From Staphylococcus equorum (GTDB lineage Bacteria > Bacillota > Bacilli > Staphylococcales > Staphylococcaceae), in assembly GCF_001747895.1 (NCBI RefSeq), contig NZ_LNNB01000009.1:1-64000 (forward strand): DNA of 64,000 bases, written 5' to 3'. Position 1 is the stretch's first letter, and every line of letters starts with the position of its first letter. A program made the translations under genes and the position numbers. The notes beneath the pieces were generated by a model, which saw only the letters and a list, made by a program, of their open reading frames with translations, did no database searches and was not told the DNA's origin. This document shows, piece by piece, positions 40,457-49,747 of this stretch.

Positions 40457-41230
40457 ATGTTAGAGTGGGACATTTCAATTGTAATTATCATCATACTTCT
40501 TGGATTTTTAGCAGCGTTTATTGATGCAGTCGTCGGCGGTGGAGGGTTAATTTCTATCCCTGCACTTTTAGCAGTGGGTATGCCACCAGCTATGGCTTTA
40601 GGTACAAATAAATTAGCCAGTGCATTTGGATCGATGACTAGTGCATTTCGTTTTTTAAGGTCAGGCAATGTTGATTTGAAAATTGTTGGAAAGTTATTTC
40701 CATTTGTATTCCTAATGGCTATGGGTGGTGCGAGTGTTGCGACATTTTTACCGTCTGAACTTTTGAAGCCAGTCGTAATCATTATCTTAACACTTGTCAT
40801 GATTTATACATTAATGAAAAAAGATTGGGGTAGTATACGTACTTTTACAAAACTTACTACCGGTAAAGCCATATTATTTGCCGCGTTAATGTGCTTAATT
40901 GGTCTATATGATGGATTTTTAGGTGGCGGCACAGGTTCATTTATGCTTTTTGTTTTATTAATGTTTGGATTTGATTTTCTAGGTGCAGCAGGCAATGCTA
41001 AAGTGTTAAATTTCGCATCCAATTTAGGGGCATTAATATTATTTATATTTTTAGATCAAGTCGATTATTTTTATGGTTTTATCATGGCTGGTAGTATGAT
41101 TTGCGGATCATATTTGGGTGCTTTATTCGCAATTAAAAAAGGCGTTGGTTATGTCAAAGGTCTGTTTATTGTAGTTACTGCTATTTTAATTTTGAAAAAT
41201 GCGTATGATTATTTAATGCAAATCATGTAG
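40457..41230 (+). CDS. TSUP-family (TauE/SafE) membrane permease
   Basis: A 257-residue membrane protein with about eight hydrophobic segments. The family's signature loops are seen: AAFIDAVVGGGGLISIPAL (about 16-34), GTNKLASAFGS and GLYDGFLGGGTGSFMLF. TSUP proteins move sulfite, sulfoacetate or related organosulfur anions. Proximity to the sulfur-handling desulfurase and thiI genes is suggestive only. The first ATG (40457) follows AGGGGTTGGCGC. A hairpin at 41320-41362 ends it. Confidence 0.82.
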   Translation: MLEWDISIVIIIILLGFLAAFIDAVVGGGGLISIPALLAVGMPPAMALGTNKLASAFGSMTSAFRFLRSGNVDLKIVGKLFPFVFLMAMGGASVATFLPSELLKPVVIIILTLVMIYTLMKKDWGSIRTFTKLTTGKAILFAALMCLIGLYDGFLGGGTGSFMLFVLLMFGFDFLGAAGNAKVLNFASNLGALILFIFLDQVDYFYGFIMAGSMICGSYLGALFAIKKGVGYVKGLFIVVTAILILKNAYDYLMQIM

Positions 41231-41563
41231 CACTTAAAAATAGATTAAATTAAAAATTATATAACAATCTCATGCAAGATCTTCAGCGCTTATCTTCCTT
41301 TTTTAGTCCAGCCTTATAGGAGCGGAAATACGAAATCAAATTTTGACTTCGTATTTCCGCTCTTTTTTTGTATATGATTTTCGAAAATATAATATAATGT
41401 CTGTTCATATTTTAGTATCTTGTTACTACAGTTACGATAAAGCATTATTATTATTTTAAAACTCTTTTATTTTATATTTGAGATAAGGTATACATAGCTT
41501 AATTGATTATGGTTAAATTGAGGATGGAGTTAAAAGGAAAATAAATTATGGGAGTGAGTGTAA
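41231..41563 (+). other. TSUP-sppA intergenic region
   Basis: No gene is seen. The main content is the terminator at 41320-41369. The remaining AT-rich DNA up to sppA must hold the sppA promoter, but no clear -35/-10 pair was found. Confidence 0.5.
41320..41369 (+). terminator. Strong terminator after the TSUP permease gene
   Basis: GAGCGGAAATACGAA (41320-41334) pairs perfectly with TTCGTATTTCCGCTC (41348-41362), with an inner TCAA/TTGA extension, followed by TTTTTTT. Confidence 0.92.
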
Positions 41564-42556
41564 ATGTCGAAGAAAAGGATTATCGCAATCATACTTGCGG
41601 TTGTCATCGTGTTAGGCGGCATCGTGATGAGTTCAATTTCAGCGGTCTTTTCATCTTTATTTGATGAACAAGCTACATCTAAAATGGACCCATTTACAGA
41701 AAAAGTAGAAAAAGAGGGCAATTCAAGTAAACGAATTGCACATTTAACATTAGATGGCCAAATAGCTGAAGGTACAGGCGGGGGCATGTTTGGTGGCGGT
41801 GGTTACAACCATGAGGCGTTCTTAAAACAATTAGAAAACGTAAAAAATGATGACACAGTCAAAGGTATGTTGTTATCTGTAAATACTCCTGGTGGTGGCA
41901 CGTATCCAAGTGATGAAATTTATCAAAAGATAAAAGAAATTAAGCAAAAAGATAAAAAGATTTATGTACATATGGGTAGTATGGCAGCATCTGGTGGATA
42001 CTACATTTCAGCACCAGCAGACAAAATATACGCAGGTCCTCAAACAATGACAGGATCAATCGGTGTTATTATGTCTAGTGTTGATTATTCAGAATTACAA
42101 GAAAAAATAGGCGTTAAAGAAAATGTTATAAAATCAGGGGATCATAAAGACATATTAAGTAGCTCAAGAGCTATGACAAGTGAAGAAAAAGATATTTTAC
42201 AATCTGTATTAGATGATAGTTTTGATCGATTTGTGAATATAGTTAAAGATGGTAGAGATATGTCTGAAAGTAAAGTTAGAGAGTTAGCTGATGGACGCAT
42301 CTACAGTGCACAACAAGCGGAAGATAATGGTTTAATTGACGAAATTGGTTATGAAGATGAAACTTTAAAAGCAATGAAAAAAGATATGAAAGCAAAAGAT
42401 GCAGAAGTGTTTGAATATAGTGAAGAAGGTAGTTTCTTCTCATCGTTTAGTAATGCAAAAGCGAGTATTGGTCAGTTTAAAAATGAATTCAATGAAGTTA
42501 AATCAATAATTAAAAATGATACTGAAGCTGAACCTATGTATCTATACGAAGGTTAG
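41564..42556 (+). CDS. sppA: Signal peptide peptidase SppA
   Basis: A 330-residue membrane-anchored serine peptidase of family S49. One membrane segment lies at residues 5-27 (RIIAIILAVVIVLGGIVMSS). The ClpP-like domain has VNTPGGGTYPSDEI and the catalytic Ser in MGSMAASGGYYIS (about 142), with the lysine of the Ser/Lys dyad further on. It degrades leftover signal peptides in the membrane. An RDD protein gene follows after 8 bases, probably co-transcribed. Confidence 0.92.
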   Translation: MSKKRIIAIILAVVIVLGGIVMSSISAVFSSLFDEQATSKMDPFTEKVEKEGNSSKRIAHLTLDGQIAEGTGGGMFGGGGYNHEAFLKQLENVKNDDTVKGMLLSVNTPGGGTYPSDEIYQKIKEIKQKDKKIYVHMGSMAASGGYYISAPADKIYAGPQTMTGSIGVIMSSVDYSELQEKIGVKENVIKSGDHKDILSSSRAMTSEEKDILQSVLDDSFDRFVNIVKDGRDMSESKVRELADGRIYSAQQAEDNGLIDEIGYEDETLKAMKKDMKAKDAEVFEYSEEGSFFSSFSNAKASIGQFKNEFNEVKSIIKNDTEAEPMYLYEG

Positions 42557-42564
42557 GTGTAATA

Positions 42565-43107
42565 ATGGATAATATGAAACAAGATGATACTGCACATTCG
42601 GTTGCAGATTCAAACGAAGCACAAACAGAGTCAGATGTACTTGCTCATAATCAATTAGCAAAAGCACTATATGCAGGATTTGGTATAAGATTTTGTAGTT
42701 TTCTCATTGATTTGCTCATCATTTTTGGTATTCAAAGTATTATATTGAAACCAATCTATCATTTTACACATATAGATAATGCAAAGTTATGGATTGATTA
42801 TTTTAGTGTAGGTCACGTATTAGATGCACTCGTATTTTATTTGTACTTTGTGTTATTAACGAAATATTTTAAACAAACTATTGGTAAAATGATTTTGAAT
42901 ATAAGAGTGGAACGTGCGGATAGACAACCATTAACTTGGGTAGACGTATTATTTAGAGAATGGATTGGTCGCATTATCAGTGGCGTATTTGCTAATTTAC
43001 CTTATTTAGTAACAATATTTACAGATAAACACAAAGGTATACATGATTATTTTGCTGATACTGTCGTAATAAAAAACAAATTCGAAAAATTGTTTTATTT
43101 GAAGTAG
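42565..43107 (+). CDS. RDD-family membrane protein
   Basis: A 180-residue protein. It has a polar N terminus (about 1-32), then three hydrophobic segments (about 40-60, 88-108 and 130-150) of the RDD family. The family's Arg and Asp residues are in FGIRFCSFLIDLLI and the FADTVVI tail. Some RDD proteins act in sodium or osmolyte transport; here function is unknown. It follows sppA closely, as in B. subtilis where yteJ follows sppA. Confidence 0.85.
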   Translation: MDNMKQDDTAHSVADSNEAQTESDVLAHNQLAKALYAGFGIRFCSFLIDLLIIFGIQSIILKPIYHFTHIDNAKLWIDYFSVGHVLDALVFYLYFVLLTKYFKQTIGKMILNIRVERADRQPLTWVDVLFREWIGRIISGVFANLPYLVTIFTDKHKGIHDYFADTVVIKNKFEKLFYLK

Positions 43108-43133
43108 ATTGTTATGTTTCAAAGGGTTTAAGG

Positions 43134-43162
43134 TTTATTTCATCAGATTAAACAGTTATAAT
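43134..43162 (+). promoter_or_regulatory. Probable promoter of tpx
   Basis: TTTATT (43134-43139), a 17-base spacer and TATAAT (43157-43162) lie 35 bases before the tpx start. The -35 is weak; the -10 is perfect. Confidence 0.45.
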
Positions 43163-43196
43163 TATTGAGTAAGCACTTTTTATAGGAGGCATTCAA

Positions 43197-43691
43197 ATGG
43201 CGCAAATTACATTTAAACAAGAACCAATTACATTATTAGGATCACAAGTAAAAAAAGGTGAAACAGCACCAGATTTTACAGTGTTAGACAATGATTTAAA
43301 TGAAGTAACTTTATCAAACTATGATGGTCAAAAGAAATTGATCAGTGTAGTACCATCTATTGATACAGGTGTCTGTGATAAACAAACACGTAAATTCAAC
43401 GAAGAAGCAGCGCAGGAAGATGGCGTCGTGTTAACTATTTCTGTTGACTTACCATTCGCACAAAAAAGATGGTGTGCATCAAATGGCTTAGATAACGTGG
43501 TTACTTTAAGTGATCATAAAGAACTTTCATTTGGTAAAAATTACGGCGTAGTTATGGAAGAATTACGTTTACTTGCACGTTCAGTTTTTGTTTTAGATGA
43601 AAATAATAAAGTAGTATATACTGAAGTTGTTTCTGAAGGCACTGATTTCCCAGACTTCGACGCTGCTTTAGAAGCATATCGTGCTATTTAA
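43197..43691 (+). CDS. tpx: Thiol peroxidase
   Basis: A 164-residue atypical two-cysteine peroxiredoxin. The peroxidatic Cys is in [14 protein letters not shown] (about 60) and the resolving Cys in KRWCASNG (about 94). It reduces hydroperoxides using thioredoxin in the cytosol. RBS TAGGAGG precedes ATG 43197. It is probably a single-gene unit ended by the hairpin at 43771-43842. Confidence 0.95.
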   Translation: MAQITFKQEPITLLGSQVKKGETAPDFTVLDNDLNEVTLSNYDGQKKLISVVPSIDTGVCDKQTRKFNEEAAQEDGVVLTISVDLPFAQKRWCASNGLDNVVTLSDHKELSFGKNYGVVMEELRLLARSVFVLDENNKVVYTEVVSEGTDFPDFDAALEAYRAI

Positions 43692-43753
43692 ATTAAATAT
43701 AGGTAATATAAAATTTGTCATTTGATTTGAAGTTAAACAATCAAACAGTATCA

Positions 43754-43782
43754 TTGACATTATAAAGTATACTGTCCATAAT
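43754..43782 (+). promoter_or_regulatory. Promoter of the ytxK-ackA unit
   Basis: A perfect TTGACA (43754-43759), a 17-base spacer and CATAAT (43777-43782). The -10 lies inside the left arm of the hairpin at 43771-43842, so transcripts from here would lack that arm. Confidence 0.6.
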
Positions 43783-43849
43783 TATTTGGTAATATAAGTT
43801 AGCATAAACTGACTTAATTTCAAACAAATTATGGACAGTTTTTTTAGAA
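43771..43849 (+). terminator. Terminator hairpin between tpx and ytxK
   Basis: ACTGTCCATAATT (43771-43783) pairs perfectly with AATTATGGACAGT (43830-43842), followed by seven T. The large loop holds its own small stem, TAAGTTAG with CTGACTTA (one mismatch). It should end tpx transcripts. Confidence 0.75.
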
Positions 43850-43860
43850 AGGACTATTAA

Positions 43861-44808
43861 ATGACACAAGAAGAAACAGTAATGGAAAAGTTATTCCAAA
43901 CACTCGACGAAAAAGCTAAAGCTTTAAATGAAAATAACGGTCAAAGTTTTATTGAAAACTTAGGACTAGCAATGGAACATATTTATACAAGTAAAAGAGA
44001 CTTGTTAGAACAAGCTACATTGCAAGATAGAAGAAAAGCATTTCAGTTTGCTTACTTAAGCTTAATGCAAAAAGAAGATATCCAAGCAAATCATCAAATT
44101 ACACCAGACTCTATTGGCTTAATTTTAGGCTTTTTATCTCAACGCTTCTTAAAAAACAAAGAAGAATTACACGTTGTAGATATCGCAAGTGGGGCAGGTC
44201 ATCTAAGTGCGTCTGTACATGAAGTGTTAACTGAACATACGGTAATGCATCATCTTATAGAAGTTGATCCAGTATTATCAAGAGTTAGCGTTCATTTAGC
44301 CAACTTTTTAGAAATACCATTTGATGTTTACCCACAAGATGCAATTATGCCATTACCTTTTGAGGAGACAGATGTTATTATTGGCGATTTACCTGTTGGT
44401 TATTATCCGGCAGATGAGAGAAGTAAGGAAATGGCTTTAGGTTTTGAAGAAGGTCACAGTTTCTCTCACTTTTTATTAATTGAACAAGCTGTTGTAGCCT
44501 TAAAACAATCAGGTTATGCTTTTTTAGTTGTTCCAAGTAATATTTTCGAAGGTTCAAATGTGAAACAGTTACAAAACTTCATTGCTACAGAGACAGAAAT
44601 GCAAGCATTTTTAAATTTACCCTCGACATTATTTAAAAATGAAAAAGCACGCAAATCTATTCTTGTACTACAGAAAAAAGAAACAAACGTTACTAAACCA
44701 GTAGAGGTTTTATTAGCGAACATTCCTGACTTCAAAAGCCCTCAACAATTCCAAGCATTTTTACAAGATTTAAATGTGTGGATGGAAGAAAATCATCCTG
44801 AAAATTAA
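43861..44808 (+). CDS. ytxK: YtxK-like class I SAM-dependent methyltransferase
   Basis: A 315-residue protein related to N6-adenine DNA methylases. A helical N-terminal region (about 1-95) is followed by the Rossmann methyltransferase domain with motif I VVDIASGAGHLSASV (about 105) and a catalytic-type GDLPVGYYP (about 178-186) in place of NPPY. B. subtilis ytxK also precedes ackA. A DNA target is not established and no restriction partner is nearby. ackA follows 86 bases later. Confidence 0.85.
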   Translation: MTQEETVMEKLFQTLDEKAKALNENNGQSFIENLGLAMEHIYTSKRDLLEQATLQDRRKAFQFAYLSLMQKEDIQANHQITPDSIGLILGFLSQRFLKNKEELHVVDIASGAGHLSASVHEVLTEHTVMHHLIEVDPVLSRVSVHLANFLEIPFDVYPQDAIMPLPFEETDVIIGDLPVGYYPADERSKEMALGFEEGHSFSHFLLIEQAVVALKQSGYAFLVVPSNIFEGSNVKQLQNFIATETEMQAFLNLPSTLFKNEKARKSILVLQKKETNVTKPVEVLLANIPDFKSPQQFQAFLQDLNVWMEENHPEN

Positions 44809-44894
44809 ACTGTATTATTCTTGAAAATAAACTGTATTAATGATTAAATAGATAGGTATATTAAAACTTAATTGAAAATGGAGGCAACAAGCTT

Positions 44895-46094
44895 ATGTCA
44901 AAATTAGTTTTGGCCATTAACGCTGGTAGTTCATCACTGAAATTCCAACTTATTGAAATGCCGGAAGAAAAAGTTGTTACTAAAGGACTAATTGAACGTA
45001 TTGGTTTAAAAAATTCTGTCTTTACTATTGAAGTGGATGGAGAAAAAATTACTGATACCAATGATATTGCTAATCACGAAGTAGCAGTAAACATTATGTT
45101 AGAAAGCTTTAAAAAACATGGTATCATTGAAAGTATTAATGATATTGATGGTACGGGTCACCGTGTTGTTCATGGTGGAGAATTATTCCCAGAATCAGTT
45201 TATATAACTGATGAAGTAGAAAAGCAAATTGAATCGTTGAGTGAATTAGCTCCGTTACACAACCCAGCAAACTTAATGGGAATTCGTGCATTCCGAAAAC
45301 TTTTACCAGAGACACCACATGTCGCTGTGTTTGATACTTCATTCCATCAAACAATGCCAGAGAAATCTTATTTATATAGTTTGCCATATCAATATTATGA
45401 AGATTTTGGAATTCGTAAATATGGTTTTCATGGCACGAGTCATAAATATGTTTCACAACGTGCAGCTGAAATTTTAGGTAAACCAATTGAAGAATTACGT
45501 ATTATCTCGTGTCATATTGGTAATGGTGCTTCAATCGCTGCTATTGATGGCGGCGAATCTGTAGATACGTCTATGGGCTTCACTCCACTAGCAGGTGTTA
45601 CAATGGGTACACGCTCAGGTAATATTGACCCAGCTTTAATTCCATTTATTATGGAAAAAACGGGTAAAAATGCAGAAGAAGTATTAAATACACTTAATAA
45701 AGAATCGGGATTATTAGGTATTTCGGGTACTTCAAGTGACTTAAGAGATATCATTGAAGACTCTAAAGAGGGTAAAGAAAGAGCGCAATTAGCACTTGAT
45801 GTCTTTGCATCTCGTATTCACAAATATATCGGTTCATATGCGACACGTATGCATGGTGTAGATGTTATTGTATTTACAGCTGGTGTAGGTGAAAATTCTG
45901 ACCCTGTAAGAGCAAAAGTCTTAGAAGGTTTAGAGTTTATGGGTGTTTATTGGGACGCTAAGAAAAATGAAATGATTCATGGATCTGAAGGTTTCATTAA
46001 TTATCCACATTCACCTGTAAAAGTTATCGTTATTCCTACGAACGAAGAAGTAATGATTGCTCGTGATGTTGTTGATTTTGGAAACGTAAAATAA
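44895..46094 (+). CDS. ackA: Acetate kinase
   Basis: A 399-residue ASKHA-family kinase that makes ATP and acetate from acetyl phosphate during overflow metabolism. It has [11 protein letters not shown] (about 7-17), GHRVVHGGE (about 87), FHGTSHKYV (about 178), [10 protein letters not shown] (about 205) and [20 protein letters not shown] precedes ATG 44895. A direct repeat of AAACTGTATTA lies in the gap before it (about 44807-44839). No cre match was found there. Confidence 0.96.
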   Translation: MSKLVLAINAGSSSLKFQLIEMPEEKVVTKGLIERIGLKNSVFTIEVDGEKITDTNDIANHEVAVNIMLESFKKHGIIESINDIDGTGHRVVHGGELFPESVYITDEVEKQIESLSELAPLHNPANLMGIRAFRKLLPETPHVAVFDTSFHQTMPEKSYLYSLPYQYYEDFGIRKYGFHGTSHKYVSQRAAEILGKPIEELRIISCHIGNGASIAAIDGGESVDTSMGFTPLAGVTMGTRSGNIDPALIPFIMEKTGKNAEEVLNTLNKESGLLGISGTSSDLRDIIEDSKEGKERAQLALDVFASRIHKYIGSYATRMHGVDVIVFTAGVGENSDPVRAKVLEGLEFMGVYWDAKKNEMIHGSEGFINYPHSPVKVIVIPTNEEVMIARDVVDFGNVK

Positions 46095-46154
46095 TCTGGA
46101 AGTAAACCCAGATTCATTAAATAAGTATGAGTTGTAAATATTTATACTTAAATT

Positions 46155-46197
46155 AAAAGCACCCATTCATTAGAAAAATAATGAATGGGTGCTTTTA
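46155..46197. terminator. Bidirectional terminator after ackA
   Basis: AAAAGCACCCATTCATT (46155-46171) pairs perfectly with AATGAATGGGTGCTTTT (46180-46196) around an 8-base loop. It serves ackA and the converging phytase-like gene. Confidence 0.9.
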
Positions 46198-46227
46198 TTA
46201 TATTGTTAATCCATTTTAGCAAATGGA

Positions 46228-47400
46228 TTATTTTTTCTCTGGTTTAACCTCAAAAGCAATAATTTGAGATTGTTGTGTTTCATTAAAGTTATTATCAGCT
46301 GTCAATACTAGACTGTCATTACCGTTGGGTAGCTTTTTACCAAAGGTCATACCTTCAATATTATCCACTTTACCAATGTCTTGTTCATTTAAATCAGCAA
46401 CCAGCGTTTTGTTTAAAGGTTTTGAGTTTGTTTCTTTGAGTGACTCTATATCCTTGATATCAGTTCCTTTACTCACATCAATTTTATATATACGCACATA
46501 ATTACTAAATGAGCCATCTTCTGCTTGTACAGATGCACGCTCTAAAGTAAGAAATTCATGATCATTGAGGGCTAATATTTCTGTGATGCCATTATCAGCT
46601 TGTTTATCTTTGCCAGGCTTTTTAGGAATCGCATCAAGTGGATATGCAAATTCAGATAATACGTTGCCTTCACGGTCATATTGTGTGATGCGTGATAAGG
46701 CGCCTGACTCAGGCGTAGGTTTTTGGCCATCTTGTATTAGTGGACCTTCCATAGAAGTCCATAACGTATTACCATCTTGAGAAAAAGTGCTACCTTCAAT
46801 AGCTTGATTATTGCGGAAACCTTTCTTATTTTGTTTGTCCATTTTTATTGTATCTTTAATAGGAATTTCAGCTGAGTATTTACCATCTTCAGTTGCTTTA
46901 CGAATAAATGGATTCAATCCTAAGGAACGATCTCCTTCACTAGTATATAGAATCTCATTAGTTTGTGGATCGAACCGTATCGATTCTGGGTCAGCGACAA
47001 TATTATCATCGTCGTTCTTATATTGCTCTTTATTGATGTAATCTTTGCCATTCGGTTGTTTTAACTTGTGAACGCCATTAAATTTGACGTCTTTGAATTC
47101 ATTACTATTATAGTCGATATCAGCTTCATAGAACCTTGCTGGATTGTGTTCTGATCGGTCATCGCTCATAAGTAGCCATTTATCATTTTTAGGGTCATAC
47201 GTTATACCAGATAACCCACCAACTTTCGTATCTTTGTAAGTTTTATCGAACGGTAAGATTTTGGTGTCTATTAATTTGAGATGATCTGCGGTACGTGTTG
47301 TATTGTCTTTTTCTGTAGCAATTATTTCACTATGTAATGTTGTGCTCGAAATGAATAATGTAAACATGCTTGTTATAAGTGCTTTGTGCATCGGTTTCAT
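46228..47400 (-). CDS. Secreted esterase-like/phytase-like beta-propeller protein
   Basis: A 390-residue protein with an N-terminal signal peptide (about 1-24, KALITSMFTLFISSTTLH), so it is probably secreted. The mature part has repeated beta-propeller-like blocks: GGLSGITYDPKNDKWLLMSDD (about 62), PESIRFDPQTNEILYTSEG, NQAIEGSTFS and NIEGMTFGKKL. These are typical of the 'esterase-like activity of phytase' family. A role in phosphate scavenging is possible but unproven. No LPXTG anchor is seen. It interrupts the ackA-usp order. Confidence 0.78.
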   Translation of the reverse strand: MKPMHKALITSMFTLFISSTTLHSEIIATEKDNTTRTADHLKLIDTKILPFDKTYKDTKVGGLSGITYDPKNDKWLLMSDDRSEHNPARFYEADIDYNSNEFKDVKFNGVHKLKQPNGKDYINKEQYKNDDDNIVADPESIRFDPQTNEILYTSEGDRSLGLNPFIRKATEDGKYSAEIPIKDTIKMDKQNKKGFRNNQAIEGSTFSQDGNTLWTSMEGPLIQDGQKPTPESGALSRITQYDREGNVLSEFAYPLDAIPKKPGKDKQADNGITEILALNDHEFLTLERASVQAEDGSFSNYVRIYKIDVSKGTDIKDIESLKETNSKPLNKTLVADLNEQDIGKVDNIEGMTFGKKLPNGNDSLVLTADNNFNETQQSQIIAFEVKPEKK

Positions 47401-47662
47401 AAGTTGTTCATACTCCTTTCATTATGCTTTTCAACTTCAATCATATATCTTTTGTTTAAAGTGCATATGAAGTTTTGATAAGGAGTTTGTAAAACTCACT
47501 TTGAATGCGCAATATAACTTTGCAAGTTCATTTCTTTGGATATTAAAAAGGATAGATTGCTCTAAATAAATGAACAAACTATCCTAACGAAACAAGCGAA
47601 TTATCTTTGTTTCGATTTTAAATGTAACTAAATTATTTTTATGAAATTAAACTAGTGAATTT
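47401..47662. other. Gap between the phytase-like gene and usp with two hairpins
   Basis: No gene is seen. AGGATAG (47549-47555) pairs with CTATCCT (47579-47585), and CGAAACAA (47588-47595) with TTGTTTCG (47607-47614). Neither has a clear U-tract on the minus strand, so the terminator of the usp gene is not certain. Confidence 0.4.
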
Positions 47663-48166
47663 TTATTGAGCTTGGTGTTGCGATCTAAGTTCGTCTGTTG
47701 CAACTTGTGGTTGGAAATCTTCTGGCAGTTCTTCAGTACGTACAACAAGTACATCACAAGGTGAGTGGCGTACGATTGCTTCAGATACAGAACCAACAAT
47801 AAATCTTTCTACAGCATTTAAACCAGAAGTACCACACATAATTAAATCAGCTTCTACTTCAGTTGCTAATTTTTTTGGAATAATTGCTTTTGGAGAACCA
47901 AATTCTAAGCGAGTTTCAACATCTTTAATACCAGCGTTTGTTGCAACTTCTTTATAACCTTTTAACAAGTCGTCAGAGAAATTTTTTGATTTTTCAGTGA
48001 ACTGTGCATCATAAACCTCGTATGATGAATATGTTCGTGAATCAATGACGTTCACAACTGTTAATTTTGCTTCGTTACGATTTGCAACATCTACAGCTTT
48101 ATTAAACGCCCATTCAGCCTCGTGTGAACCATCTACCGCAATTAAAATATTTTTATAAGTTAGCAT
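47663..48166 (-). CDS. Universal stress protein (UspA family)
   Basis: A 167-residue UspA-domain protein. It starts MLTYKNILIAVDGSHEAEWAF and has the ATP-binding-type GTSGLNAVERFIVGSVSEAIV (about 120-140), with the G-2X-G-9X-G(S/T) pattern. Start ATG 48166 follows AAGGAGGTCATTGAT; a long upstream extension overlapping ald is not credible. It is divergent from ald, and the cre site at 48257 lies between them. The exact role is unknown. Confidence 0.88.
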   Translation of the reverse strand: MLTYKNILIAVDGSHEAEWAFNKAVDVANRNEAKLTVVNVIDSRTYSSYEVYDAQFTEKSKNFSDDLLKGYKEVATNAGIKDVETRLEFGSPKAIIPKKLATEVEADLIMCGTSGLNAVERFIVGSVSEAIVRHSPCDVLVVRTEELPEDFQPQVATDELRSQHQAQ

Positions 48167-48256
48167 ATCAATGACCTCCTTATTCTTCTTATTTATATTA
48201 TACCACCATTTACAGAATATTAACATAATTCGCTGTTGTAAAAGTACCCTATTCTT

Positions 48257-48270
48257 TGATTGCGCTTTCA
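48257..48270. promoter_or_regulatory. cre site between usp and ald
   Basis: TGATTGCGCTTTCA matches the cre consensus TGWNANCGNTNWCA except at one position. It lies 38 bases before the ald start, a position fit for repression by CcpA. Confidence 0.65.
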
Positions 48271-48307
48271 TAGAATACACGTTACTATAAATTTGGAGGT
48301 GGATGAA

Positions 48308-49423
48308 ATGATTATAGGTATTCCTAAAGAGATTAAAAACAACGAAAACAGGGTGAGTTTGTCCCCAAGTGGTGTGCATGCATTAGTTGAGCAAGGTCAT
48401 AATGTTATTGTTGAAAAATCTGCTGGTTTAGGCTCTTATTTTGAAGATGTGGACTATACTGAAGCTGGTGCAAAAATTGTAAATGAACAAGCTGAAGTAT
48501 GGAACGTAGATATGGTTATGAAAGTTAAAGAACCATTGGAAGAAGAATTCCAATTCTTTAAGGAAGGATTAATTCTATTTACTTATTTACATTTAGCAAA
48601 TGAAGAGAAATTGACTAAAGCTTTATTAGAAAACAAAGTCATTAGTATCGCTTATGAAACAGTGCAATTGCCAGATCGTTCTTTACCATTATTAACACCA
48701 ATGAGTGAGGTGGCAGGTCGAATGTCTGCTCAAATTGGTGCTGAGTTCTTACAGAAATATAAAGGCGGCATGGGTATTCTACTTGGTGGTGTTCCTGGCG
48801 TAGAAAAAGGACGCGTAAGTATTATTGGTGGTGGTCAAGCTGGTACAAATGCTGCAAAAATCGCTTTAGGTTTAGGTGCTGACGTTACAATTTTAGATGT
48901 TAACCCTAAACGTTTACAACAATTAGAAGATTTGTTTAGTGGCCAAGTACATACAATCATGTCAAACCCATTAAACATAGAGCAATGTGTTAAAAACAGT
49001 GACTTAGTCATTGGTGCAGTGCTTATTCCAGGCGCAAAAGCACCAAAACTCGTTACTGAAGAAATGGTTAAACAAATGAAAGATGGGGCAGTGATTGTTG
49101 ATATTGCGATCGACCAAGGTGGCGTTTTCGAAACAACAGATCGTATTACTACACACGATGACCCAACGTATAAAAAACATGGCGTAGTACATTATGCAGT
49201 AGCTAATATGCCAGGGGCAGTGCCGCGTACGTCAACAATCGCATTAAACAATGCGACGTTACCATATGCGCAACAAGTAGCTGGAAAAGGCTATTTAAAA
49301 GCACTACAAGATAATCCAGCATTATCTTTAGGCTTAAGTACGATTAATGGTGAATTAACTAATAAAGGTGTTGCAGATGCATTAAACTTATCATATACCG
49401 ATATTGAAAGTGCATTAAAATAA
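48308..49423 (+). CDS. ald: Alanine dehydrogenase
   Basis: A 371-residue NAD-dependent enzyme that converts L-alanine to pyruvate and ammonia. It begins [20 protein letters not shown], with the NAD-binding [20 protein letters not shown] (about 174-193) and the catalytic-region [13 protein letters not shown]. Start ATG 48308 follows GGAGGTGGATGAA. Length is normal. It is likely CcpA-controlled through the upstream cre. Confidence 0.94.
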   Translation: MIIGIPKEIKNNENRVSLSPSGVHALVEQGHNVIVEKSAGLGSYFEDVDYTEAGAKIVNEQAEVWNVDMVMKVKEPLEEEFQFFKEGLILFTYLHLANEEKLTKALLENKVISIAYETVQLPDRSLPLLTPMSEVAGRMSAQIGAEFLQKYKGGMGILLGGVPGVEKGRVSIIGGGQAGTNAAKIALGLGADVTILDVNPKRLQQLEDLFSGQVHTIMSNPLNIEQCVKNSDLVIGAVLIPGAKAPKLVTEEMVKQMKDGAVIVDIAIDQGGVFETTDRITTHDDPTYKKHGVVHYAVANMPGAVPRTSTIALNNATLPYAQQVAGKGYLKALQDNPALSLGLSTINGELTNKGVADALNLSYTDIESALK

Positions 49424-49521
49424 AAATACCTATAATACAACTCAACCATAACGAATTGATTGTATTAAATTGATGTAAATAAAATGGGAGTAGGACATGT
49501 ATTTATGTACCTCACTCTAGA

Positions 49522-49557
49522 GTGCCGACAAAGTCAGATACTTTGTTGGCACTTTTT
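49522..49557 (+). terminator. Terminator after ald
   Basis: GTGCCGACAAAGT (49522-49534) pairs with ACTTTGTTGGCAC (49540-49552, one G-U), followed by TTTTTATA. Confidence 0.88.
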
Positions 49558-49654
49558 ATACATGATTGTCTAGTGGTGTTATAGGACCAGTAGTAGTTCT
49601 TTAAATGCTTGTTATAAGCGCATTTTTAATTCAGTCAGCTACTGCTAATATAAT

Positions 49655-49694
49655 AAAACAGGCTGAGACATGTAATTATGTCTCAGCCTGTTTT
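49655..49694. terminator. Bidirectional hairpin after cutC
   Basis: AAAACAGGCTGAGACAT (49655-49671) pairs perfectly with ATGTCTCAGCCTGTTTT (49678-49694) around a 6-base loop. The minus-strand read ends in TTTTATTATA, suiting cutC. Confidence 0.85.
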
Positions 49695-49747
49695 ATTGAT
49701 GCTAAAAGATTTTATGTCTCAAGCAGTTAAACTATAAATGACATGTT

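Larger units (their letters stand above)
49424..49747. repeat. Repeat-rich intergenic region between ald and cutC
   Basis: No gene is seen. GAGTAGGACAT..ATGTACCTCACTC (49486-49516) forms a GGGAGTAGGACA-type hairpin common between staphylococcal genes. It is followed by the ald terminator (49522-49557). A perfect 17-bp hairpin with AGGCTGAGACA (49655-49694) ends cutC. The first two elements lie side by side, like a composite repeat. Confidence 0.65.

Noticed and set aside
43156..43172. PerR-like box before tpx
   Set aside because: Only the left half (TTATAATTATT) fits; the right half does not, and the sequence is better read as a -10 box.
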